Assembly: GCA_017455785.1 (NCBI GenBank) | Contig: JAFSYZ010000257.1 | Coordinates: forward strand, 1-5,015 | Length of the DNA: 5,015 nucleotides | Direction: 5' to 3' | Source of the DNA: Candidatus Methanomethylophilaceae archaeon | GTDB taxonomy: Archaea; Thermoplasmatota; Thermoplasmata; Methanomassiliicoccales; Methanomethylophilaceae | Shown here: in pieces, positions 1 to 4,834 of the stretch | Layout: each line of letters starts with the position of its first letter | How positions within the stretch are numbered: position 1 is the first letter of the stretch | The notes under the pieces: model-generated | Told to the model about the DNA's origin: nothing | The model's input: the letters and a program-made list of their open reading frames with translations, nothing else | Database searches by the model: none | Translations under genes and position numbers: made by a program

Positions 1-171
1 AGTGGAGAATCCGAGGGTGCCGTCATCGTCGCCTATACGGCCGTGAGTGTCCCCGGTGGGGATTATGATGAAATCCTTGGATCCACTATCGTCGGATGTG
101 TGGTACGCTATCGCCAGTGCAGCGATCACGCACACCGCCGCAACGATCAGGATCGCAATCTTTCTGTCCAC
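1..171 (-). CDS. Exported metallophosphoesterase, 5'-nucleotidase-like (N-terminal fragment, runs off left edge)
   Basis: Reading the minus strand from a GTG at 169-171 gives 57 codons, open to the window edge. Residues 1-4 are basic (MDRK), residues 5-23 form one hydrophobic segment (signal peptide or anchor), and then comes a short polar linker. At 34-46 follows a beta-strand running into T-G-D-T-H-G-R-I, the first metal-binding motif (D41-x-H43) of calcineurin-like phosphoesterases. The D-x-H-G-R-I plus an acidic D-D-D-G stretch fits the 5'-nucleotidase/2',3'-cyclic-phosphodiesterase branch, whose members are exported and remove phosphate from nucleotides. The usual Asn before the Asp is Gly here. 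GTG is the only sensible start: the frame is closed by a stop at 187-189, and a TATA-like box sits about 26 bp upstream. Family membership is fairly sure; the substrate is inferred, since the rest of the catalytic domain is missing. Confidence 0.8.
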   Translation of the reverse strand, partial: MDRKIAILIVAAVCVIAALAIAYHTSDDSGSKDFIIIPTGDTHGRIGDDDGTLGFST

Positions 172-192
172 ATGTGCAAATAAACATCATTC

Positions 193-200
193 TAATTAAA
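193..200 (-). promoter_or_regulatory. TATA-like box for the metallophosphoesterase gene
   Basis: The minus strand reads TTTAATTA here, centred about 26 bp before the GTG start at 171. No Shine-Dalgarno motif lies between, so transcription probably begins at or next to the start codon (leaderless mRNA). Inferred from spacing, which matches three other genes in the window. Confidence 0.5.
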
Positions 201-756
201 CCGAACGAGTGTTCTGGGCATCTTACCCTCCTCGCAGCTTCCCTCCCCTGGTGGTCTTCGCTGGATGCACGATCGTCCCCGAGAACGGGGCCAACAGCAG
301 CAGGCGAGATCCTATCCGGGACGGTTCCTTGAATAAGGTCTGCATACCCCCGAGGTACTCGGAACTTACACCCTCGCCTACCGGCCAGCTTCGTGCAGTA
401 TCTGAACACGTCGGTCCGGGTCAACGACTCCGGCATCGCCGGGATAGACGGGTGGTACAAGATCCTGGTGACTTCGTACGTGCGTTCTGCAACGAATAGA
501 GTCCCCATTAGACCTGCGGCCTCAGGACGCCATACGAGGCCTTCTTCGAAAACCATTGCAGCCGCTGCTGTTCGTGACGGCTTCCTATCGATCATCGGGG
601 CAGTAAAGTGCCTGAGCGGATAGTTCGGGCTATGCGCAGAATGGATCCGTGCGCACGAAGAGAACATGTCCTCATCCGATTGTTTCTTTGACTTCCCATC
701 CGTTCGTTCGTAATATGACCCTCCACCTAAAACAACCGCTGGCAATAGCCCTTCGT
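201..756. other. Long divergent intergenic stretch; no confident gene, possibly a decayed coding sequence
   Basis: No reading frame here resembles a family I recognise. A minus-strand frame stays open from 745 down to 86, but its last 29 codons overlap the metallophosphoesterase start in another frame and its protein has no recognisable domain. On the plus strand, short pieces with high G/C at the third codon position and ordinary protein composition occur in succession in different frames. They are at about 239-350 (a piece including VVFAGCTIVPENGAN), about 352-390 (EVLGTYTLAYRPA), and about 390-490 (a piece including VNDSGIAGIDGWYK). That succession would suit a plus-strand gene broken by frameshifts, but chance openness at this GC content explains it too. 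Small structures inside are a hairpin CCCCG-AGAA-CGGGG at 277-290 and a perfect 10-bp palindrome CGTGCGCACG at 648-657. Confidence 0.3.
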
Positions 757-764
757 TTTAATAC
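757..764 (+). promoter_or_regulatory. TATA-like box for the tyrosine phosphatase gene
   Basis: TTTAATAC is centred about 26 bp before the ATG at 787, in a short AT-rich stretch. The bases directly before the ATG (CCATCCACCAGCC) contain no Shine-Dalgarno motif, so a leaderless transcript starting at the ATG is likely. This supports the ATG at 787 over the next in-frame ATG at 805. Confidence 0.55.
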
Positions 765-786
765 AATCTAATTCCATCCACCAGCC

Positions 787-1935
787 ATGGATAAGAAACT
801 AAAAATGGCGACAGTCACCGCAGCCATCGCAATCGTGGTGGTCCTCGCTTGCACCATGATGTCTGACATCGGTAACGAGCATAGGTCCTCAATAACCGCC
901 CTGGTGGACGGGTTCGATTCCTATGGCGATCTGACTCTGACTGTAACAGAGGAGGAACTGCAGAGTATCGGGGTCACTTACGGCGACGACATCCGTTTGG
1001 AGTCGGAAACCGATTCGTTCCTCGCTATGTATACCATCTCCCATAATGGAGCCCCTAGCTATTCTGCATTCATATCGTTCGATGGAGACAAGGCCTGTCT
1101 GGGTTTCTTCAACCTAGATGCACGCAACTGCACCGACTTGAATGAAGGGGATGTTGTGACCCTGTCCCGCGAGGGCAGGAATCCATACTATGACAAAATA
1201 CCGAACTACCTCAAAGGATACACCGACGATCCCGAAGACTACGATTCCCCGATAGTGTTCAGCAACTTCCGCGAGGTCCGCGGAGGCGATCTGATCCCGG
1301 ATTACATATACCGTTCCGCTTCGCCTTGGAACGCGGGCAACCGCAGCCCTCTGGCAGACGATTATCTCAAGGACTGCGGGGTCGAGTTCATGATATGCCT
1401 CAACCTGAACGAGGACGAAGTGGCCAAGCAGGTGGAGGAGAACCCGGATGCCTATGCGAGCGGTCTATTCAAAGAAGGCAAGGTGCTGAGCCATCGGCTG
1501 CATTCGGCGATCCACTTATATCCGCACGATTGCGAGTTCGTGATCGAGTCACTCCTTAAAGCAGAGGGGAAGATCGGCATATTCTGTACACAAGGCAAGG
1601 ACCGCACCGGCCTCCACTGTGCTGTCCTAGAGGGCCTCGCCGGTGCGACCTACGACGAGATCCTGGATGACTTCATGGAATCCATCTGTAACTACTACCA
1701 CATCGAGAAGGGCAGCGAGGAGTATGATATCGTTTCGAAGATGTACCCGGAGCGTGTTTTCTATCTGTTCGCCCACCCTGAGCTCATACCCCATCCGGAG
1801 AAGATAGACTGGAACAGCGTGGTATTCGAGGAATTCAACCCCGAGGAGGTCTTCACCAAGTATCTCGTCGATTACGTCGGCATGGATGCGGACAAGGTCC
1901 AAAAGGCCAAGGGAAAGCTCACCGGCAGGATCTGA
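787..1935 (+). CDS. Exported protein tyrosine/dual-specificity phosphatase (Y_phosphatase3-like)
   Basis: This 382-residue protein probably hydrolyses phosphate esters outside the membrane. Basic residues K3, K4 and K6 precede a hydrophobic segment at 8-25, which is a signal peptide or anchor; V-L-A-C ending at C22 is a possible but imperfect lipobox. Residues 36-130 form an N-terminal beta-rich domain beginning ITALVDGFDSYGDLTLTV. The phosphatase domain covers about 150-335. It has the F-R-E-V-R-G-G and Y-R-S-A-S-P motifs typical of the family near 161-180, and the catalytic P-loop C267-T-Q-G-K-D-R273-T-G, a complete CX5R signature with nucleophile Cys267 and phosphate-binding Arg273. A helix E-I-L-D-D-F-M and the N-Y-Y motif follow, as in bacterial relatives of the same architecture. 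The His that normally precedes the Cys is Phe266, which is unusual and may shift the pKa of the nucleophile. It could act on phosphoprotein, phosphoinositide-like or small esters; the substrate is unknown. It is transcribed alone, convergent with the mutase gene. Confidence 0.88.
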   Translation: MDKKLKMATVTAAIAIVVVLACTMMSDIGNEHRSSITALVDGFDSYGDLTLTVTEEELQSIGVTYGDDIRLESETDSFLAMYTISHNGAPSYSAFISFDGDKACLGFFNLDARNCTDLNEGDVVTLSREGRNPYYDKIPNYLKGYTDDPEDYDSPIVFSNFREVRGGDLIPDYIYRSASPWNAGNRSPLADDYLKDCGVEFMICLNLNEDEVAKQVEENPDAYASGLFKEGKVLSHRLHSAIHLYPHDCEFVIESLLKAEGKIGIFCTQGKDRTGLHCAVLEGLAGATYDEILDDFMESICNYYHIEKGSEEYDIVSKMYPERVFYLFAHPELIPHPEKIDWNSVVFEEFNPEEVFTKYLVDYVGMDADKVQKAKGKLTGRI

Positions 1936-1965
1936 GTCACAGCACCGATCGTCCGCACATGGGCG

Positions 1966-1980
1966 TGCATAGGCTATGCA
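1966..1980 (+). repeat. Perfect short hairpin just after the phosphatase gene
   Basis: TGCATA and TATGCA are perfect inverted arms of 6 bp around GGC, starting 30 bp after the phosphatase stop codon. No T-run follows, so it is not a typical terminator; it could cap or protect the 3' end of the messenger. Confidence 0.4.
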
Positions 1981-2155
1981 GCACTCTGTCCGCAGAGGAA
2001 ATACTCATCAGGTTCGGCCTAATGGGCCGTCCATGGCGTGACCCTTGTTCTGAGAAGTGAACGCCGGGGATAGACTGCGAATGGGCGAATTTGGCAAAGT
2101 CCGTTATTTCTGTGTCTCATTCGACATTTGACGTCCTACTTTGAGGTAGTGTTGT

Positions 2156-2203
2156 TAAGAGGTTTCCCGGTGCAGAACACCGTAAGAGGTTTACCTGACC
2201 TCT
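2156..2203 (+). repeat. 10-nt direct repeat interleaved with two hairpins
   Basis: TAAGAGGTTT occurs at 2156-2165 and again at 2183-2192, 27 nt apart. Between the copies is a perfect hairpin, CGGTG-CAGAA-CACCG (2168-2182). After the second copy, ACCTCT at 2198-2203 can pair with AGAGGT of either copy: the second (2185-2190, 7-nt loop) or the first (2158-2163). The pairing choices are seen directly; any function as a structured RNA is inference. Confidence 0.4.
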
Positions 2204-2280
2204 AAAGGGATCCTATAACAGAAAGCTAGGACGATGCAAATGCAAACTCATAGTAGTTATCGGACAGTGACAGTAGTCGA

Positions 2281-2303
2281 ATCAGTGTTTCCACTGATGT
2301 TTT
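2281..2303 (+). terminator. Possible transcription terminator (7-bp hairpin then T-rich tract)
   Basis: ATCAGTG (2281-2287) and CACTGAT (2292-2298) form a perfect 7-bp stem with a four-base loop, TTTC, followed at once by GTTTT. In the plus direction this could end transcripts from the phosphatase gene or from an RNA within the gap. The 9-mer TTTCCACTG is also repeated at 2288-2296 and 2301-2309, so part of the structure reflects a local duplication. The weak T-run keeps confidence low. Confidence 0.4.
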
Positions 2304-2395
2304 CCACTGGTTGTCAGATGGCTGGCAAGAGGGTTGTGTCTCTCGCATTGTCCACTCATATCATCCTTATTTACAAACAAGGGTTCAAAGACATG

Positions 2396-2401
2396 TTTTT
2401 T
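2396..2401 (+). terminator. T6 run, possible archaeal U-tract terminator
   Basis: This six-T run is the longest in the convergent gap and lies just before the 3' end of the oppositely oriented mutase gene. Archaeal RNA polymerase stops at U-runs without needing a hairpin, so this could prevent plus-strand transcription from reading antisense into the mutase gene. Position and sequence are seen; the role is inferred. Confidence 0.3.
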
Positions 2402-2422
2402 GCTGATGGATGATAGAAATCA

Positions 2423-3253
2423 TCATGCCGAGACACTCTGATCAGTGATATATCTCTTCGATATGATATTGAAATCCTTGTCGAACTCGTACACCAGAGG
2501 TATTCCGTTAGGGATGTTGACTTCCACTATGTCCTCGTCCGATATACCTTCAAGATACTTCACCAAGCCACGGAGTGAATTGCCGTGTGCGACGATGATC
2601 ACTTTGTCACCCGCCTGCATCCTGGGCTTTATGACCTCTTCGAAATAGGGTACGACCCTGGCAACTGTGTCCTTCAGACACTCGGTCAAAGGAAGTTCCT
2701 CTGCGGGGATATCCTTGTACTGTTCCTGTTTAGCCGGATTCCTCTCGTCTTCGGGATCCAGTGCTGGCGGAGGAACATCGTAGGATCTGCGCCATATCTT
2801 GACCTGTTCCTCACCGTATTTCTCCGCTGTTTCCGCTTTATTCAATCCCTGCAGGGCACCGTAATGTCTCTCGTTGAGTTTCCATGTCTTATATACAGGG
2901 AGCCACTCGCAATCCATCTCGTCCAGAACGATGTCGAGAGTGTGGATGGCACGTTTCAGGTATGATGTATAACAGACATCGAATTCGAATCCTTCCTCTT
3001 TCAACAGTTTGCCGGCGTTCTGAGCCTCCAATCTGCCGTTATCGGAAAGGTCCACATCCGTCCAGCCGGTGAAAATGTTCAGCTTGTTCCATTCGCTCTC
3101 TCCGTGACGGAGGATCACAAGGGTCATTGTCTGATCGTCGTCCGGATCGCTCTCATCATTTTGCGGAGCTACGGACAGAATGACGATTACGGTTACTGCC
3201 AAGAGGCAGATGGGCATAAAAGTCTTGACCCAACCAGGAACGGTACCGCTCAT
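2423..3253 (-). CDS. gpmA: Membrane-anchored 2,3-bisphosphoglycerate-dependent phosphoglycerate mutase homologue
   Basis: From residue 43 this 276-residue protein closely follows bacterial GpmA, which interconverts 3- and 2-phosphoglycerate through a phosphohistidine. Visible landmarks are the L-R-H-G-E-S-E-W-N motif with phospho-acceptor His50, F-T-G-W (61-64), Arg101 in L-K-R-A-I-H-T, Glu128 in [13 protein letters not shown] (138-142), Arg155-Arg156, and His223 in A-H-G-N-S. All expected active-site residues are present, and the C-terminal tail is a little shorter than in E. coli. Ahead of the domain is an extra stretch of about 40 residues: K10, a hydrophobic segment at about 11-29, then an acidic linker (NDESDPDDD, 32-40). 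This predicts an inside N-terminus and an outside catalytic domain. The ATG at 3253 is supported by a TATA box about 26 bp upstream; Met43 (codon at 3125-3127) would give a normal soluble mutase but has no such box. It may be a surface phosphatase rather than a glycolytic enzyme. Confidence 0.92.
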   Translation of the reverse strand: MSGTVPGWVKTFMPICLLAVTVIVILSVAPQNDESDPDDDQTMTLVILRHGESEWNKLNIFTGWTDVDLSDNGRLEAQNAGKLLKEEGFEFDVCYTSYLKRAIHTLDIVLDEMDCEWLPVYKTWKLNERHYGALQGLNKAETAEKYGEEQVKIWRRSYDVPPPALDPEDERNPAKQEQYKDIPAEELPLTECLKDTVARVVPYFEEVIKPRMQAGDKVIIVAHGNSLRGLVKYLEGISDEDIVEVNIPNGIPLVYEFDKDFNIISKRYITDQSVSA

Positions 3254-3274
3254 CGAATAAAAATCCCATTCAGC

Positions 3275-3282
3275 ATATTTAT
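3275..3282 (-). promoter_or_regulatory. TATA box for the mutase gene
   Basis: The minus strand reads ATAAATAT, centred about 26 bp before the ATG at 3253. The bases between (ending GGGATTTTTATTCG) carry no Shine-Dalgarno motif next to the start, which fits a leaderless messenger. The box fixes the long form with its membrane segment as the likely product. Confidence 0.6.
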
Positions 3283-3306
3283 GGTTGACTCCCCTGATTA
3301 TAGGAG

Positions 3307-3338
3307 GAACGTTCTCACCCCCAATCTTACAAAACGTT
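3307..3338. promoter_or_regulatory. Pair of AACGTT palindromes in the divergent promoter region
   Basis: GAACGTTC (3307-3314) is a perfect 8-bp palindrome, and its core AACGTT recurs at 3333-3338, 25 bp further on. Both lie between the divergent TATA boxes of the mutase and universal stress protein genes. They could bind a dimeric regulator of either gene; six-base cores can also recur by chance. Confidence 0.3.
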
Positions 3339-3346
3339 CAATAGTA

Positions 3347-3389
3347 AATCCAAATTCAGATATCGCAAACATTTGGATTATATATCCAA
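3347..3389. promoter_or_regulatory. Stacked inverted repeats (ATCCAA/TTGGAT) over the stress-protein promoter, likely operator
   Basis: AATCCAAAT (3347-3355) and ATTTGGATT (3371-3379) are perfect 9-bp inverted arms with a 15-bp spacer. TTGGAT (3373-3378) also pairs with ATCCAA (3384-3389) in a second, tighter dyad with spacer TATAT. The same 6-mer therefore occurs three times in alternating orientation, and the second dyad encloses the TATA box. A dimeric regulator here would compete with TBP, so repression is the simplest reading. The arrangement is directly visible; the regulator is unknown. Confidence 0.5.
3378..3385 (+). promoter_or_regulatory. TATA box for the universal stress protein gene
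   Basis: TTATATAT is centred about 31 bp before the ATG at 3413, which would place the transcription start near 3407 and leave a leader of only a few bases. GTTGATGAT before the ATG is at best a weak ribosome-binding match. The box is flanked by inverted TTGGAT/ATCCAA arms. Confidence 0.6.
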
Positions 3390-3412
3390 TATAACGATTC
3401 GTTGATGATATC

Positions 3413-4207
3413 ATGAAGTTCGACAGAGTTATGGTCCCCGTTGATGGCAGTTCGCTGTCCCAAGTGGCAGTCGAATTGGCAGTTCATTCAGCTGGCACTT
3501 TCGCCACGCATCTGACATTCGTTCATGTTGTGGATATAAACGCAGCCAACACTTTCGGCGAGGTGGATGCTAACATTACTCTGTTCAAGATGAGAACAGA
3601 AGGAAAACTTGCTTTGGAGGTCGCTTCTAAGTTGGCCGCCGAGAAGGGGATAGACTATGAGGCCAAGCTCTGTGAGGGAATCCCAGCTCAGATCCTCATC
3701 GATATGACAAAAGAGAACGATATGGCCATCATGACCATCGCCGGAAGATCGGGATTGGCATCCGGTCGTATGGGTTCTACTGCCAGGAAGGTCATAGAGA
3801 ACGGTTTCTGTCCGATACTCACGCTCAAATCAGGTTCTAACAAGGTAGACAGTATCCTGCTGCCGGTATCCAATGAGAACATGGCGGCGATAGATGTTGC
3901 TGTGGAAACGGCCAAACGTATCAACGGCAAGATCACAGTGATGTGCATCAAGGGAAGGAAGACCCCCAATCCGCAGGAGATGGCCGACCGTGTGAAGGGC
4001 CACTGTACGGCAGCCGGTGTAGAGGCGGACACATATGTAGCGGAAGGCGACCCGTTGGATGCCATAGTGGGTCAGTCCGGAAAGTACGATCTCGTCATCA
4101 TGGGTGTGGAGAAGGCCGGAGGTCTGAAACAGATCCTGCACGGAGGACTTACAGAGCGTGTCGTTATCATGGCATCTTGTCCTGTAACAGTGGTAAGGGA
4201 CGTCTGA
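3413..4207 (+). CDS. Universal stress protein, two tandem UspA domains
   Basis: This 264-residue soluble protein has two UspA folds in tandem. Domain 1 spans about 1-140. It begins with the beta-strand V-M-V-P-V-D-G-S (D11 is the usual nucleotide-contacting Asp) and ends with the A-G-R-S-G-L-A-S-G-R-M-G-S loop (110-122). Against the ATP-binding pattern G-2x-G-9x-G-S/T it keeps G111 and G121-S122 but has T108 for the first Gly. Domain 2 spans about 145-264. It begins L-L-P-V-S-N with Ser in place of the Asp, and its loop is G231-V-E-K with Lys for the second Gly, then G244-G245. Domain 2 therefore probably binds ATP poorly or not at all, and domain 1 may bind it. USPs act as stress-linked cytoplasmic nucleotide-binding regulators, generally as dimers; a two-domain protein can form that dimer within itself. 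It is a single-gene unit with a likely operator over its promoter and a strong hairpin behind it. Confidence 0.92.
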   Translation: MKFDRVMVPVDGSSLSQVAVELAVHSAGTFATHLTFVHVVDINAANTFGEVDANITLFKMRTEGKLALEVASKLAAEKGIDYEAKLCEGIPAQILIDMTKENDMAIMTIAGRSGLASGRMGSTARKVIENGFCPILTLKSGSNKVDSILLPVSNENMAAIDVAVETAKRINGKITVMCIKGRKTPNPQEMADRVKGHCTAAGVEADTYVAEGDPLDAIVGQSGKYDLVIMGVEKAGGLKQILHGGLTERVVIMASCPVTVVRDV

Positions 4208-4257
4208 ATTTTCTTTCTTGCAGCACGGTAACGATACCGTGCTGCACTGATCGTTTT
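4208..4257. terminator. Bidirectional terminator region with a 12-bp perfect hairpin
   Basis: TGCAGCACGGTA (4219-4230) and TACCGTGCTGCA (4235-4246) form a perfect 12-bp stem with a four-base loop, ACGA, the strongest inverted repeat in the window. It fills the 49-bp gap between the convergent stress-protein and DUF998-like genes. In the plus direction, a T-rich tract (AATTTTCTTTCTT, 4208-4219) comes directly after the stop codon and before the hairpin, and TTTT (4254-4257) follows it. Either U-rich run could end the plus transcript. On the minus strand the hairpin is followed by an A-rich stretch, so a role there would depend on the stem alone. Confidence 0.65.
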
Positions 4258-4829
4258 CAACAGTCGGACATACTGGGTATGTTCTTATCCATCATCAGGA
4301 ACTTGATCGCCTGGGATGCTGTCCATATCATCACACAGCTGATCGCAATCGGTTCGAAGACCTCGAAGGTCTGCGTGAACATCATTATTGCACATAATAG
4401 AAGCATGGCCAATGTGAATATGGAAATACGTTTCATCCCAATCTTCCAATCGGTGTAGATGGATGCGATCATACATGCGGTGGCGAACAGACCGTATATC
4501 GTAGCGACATAGCGGTGTGGAGCACCGTAACCCAGGTCAACTATCCCAATGCAGATGACCAATATACTGCAGCACATCGCGAGTATCCCTACTATACGGA
4601 ACATGTCTTTCCTTCCGATTATCCCTACAGCAAAGATGATCCCGAATACTCCGGAGAGTGCACATCCCATGTTGAAACATATTTCAGCGGATGCGATCCC
4701 GCAGCTGCCCAGATCGGAAAGACTCAATTTTCCCAAGGCCCAATCAGGGTCGAATATGGCAGCAGCTACCCAAAGGGCAAGGAAAACCACCGAGGACAAT
4801 AACCCGCATATTGAGTACAGTCTTTCCAT
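4257..4829 (-). CDS. DUF998-like six-helix membrane protein
   Basis: This 190-residue integral membrane protein has about six predicted transmembrane segments, near residues 6-26, 52-71, 77-97, 107-126, 134-152 and 158-179. The sequence after helix 1 (F-D-P-D-W-A-L-G-K-L-S-L-S-D-L-G, about 26-41) followed by a small-residue helix with F-N-M-G-C matches the DUF998 pattern, in which L-S-D-L-G follows the first helix. G-A-P-H105-R-Y supplies the family's loop His. DUF998 proteins have no established biochemical function. A longer frame begins at 4907, but its extra 26 residues overlap the upstream gene in another frame and are not membrane-like. The ATG at 4829 starts right at helix 1, lies 5 nt after the upstream stop codon, has GTGAT (a possible Shine-Dalgarno match) just before it, and has a TATA-like box about 26 bp upstream. 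Cotranscription with the upstream gene is likely. Confidence 0.8.
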   Translation of the reverse strand: MERLYSICGLLSSVVFLALWVAAAIFDPDWALGKLSLSDLGSCGIASAEICFNMGCALSGVFGIIFAVGIIGRKDMFRIVGILAMCCSILVICIGIVDLGYGAPHRYVATIYGLFATACMIASIYTDWKIGMKRISIFTLAMLLLCAIMMFTQTFEVFEPIAISCVMIWTASQAIKFLMMDKNIPSMSDC

Positions 4830-4834
4830 CGGAA

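Larger units (their letters stand above)
1936..2422. other. Convergent intergenic gap of 487 bp; no gene seen, several hairpins
   Basis: No frame on either strand is long or protein-like, and no tRNA or rRNA was recognised. The stretch lies between the 3' ends of the phosphatase and mutase genes. It is unusually rich in short perfect inverted repeats: 1966-1980, 2015-2029 (CGGCC-TAATG-GGCCG), 2168-2182, 2185-2203, 2211-2231 (TCCTA/TAGGA), 2281-2298, and 2409-2424 across the mutase stop codon. It may simply be a long 3' untranslated region with terminators, or it may hold a small RNA; no clear promoter decides this. Confidence 0.5.

Noticed and set aside
86..745. 219-codon minus-strand open frame across the divergent gap
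   Set aside because: It reads out of frame through the convincing N-terminus of the metallophosphoesterase, lacks any recognisable domain, and has no promoter-like box before its start. Kept only as part of the uncertain gap.
1627..1902. Antisense frames inside the phosphatase, mutase and stress-protein genes
   Set aside because: They are shadows of strongly supported genes, with no family resemblance or promoter of their own.
1936..2422. tRNA, CRISPR array or insertion sequence in the convergent gap
   Set aside because: No cloverleaf with a T-loop and acceptor pairing was found, no regularly spaced repeats beyond the single 10-nt pair, and no transposase frame or terminal inverted repeats.
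2409..2424. Hairpin GATGAT-AGAA-ATCATC as terminator of the mutase gene
   Set aside because: The 6-bp stem overlaps the stop codon, is not followed by a T-run on the minus strand, and is built from a simple repeated triplet-like sequence, so it may be chance.
2423..3127. Soluble mutase starting at internal Met43
   Set aside because: No TATA-like box lies about 26 bp before it, while the distal ATG has a good one, and the extension encodes a clean hydrophobic segment with asymmetric charge. Not fully excluded as a second product.
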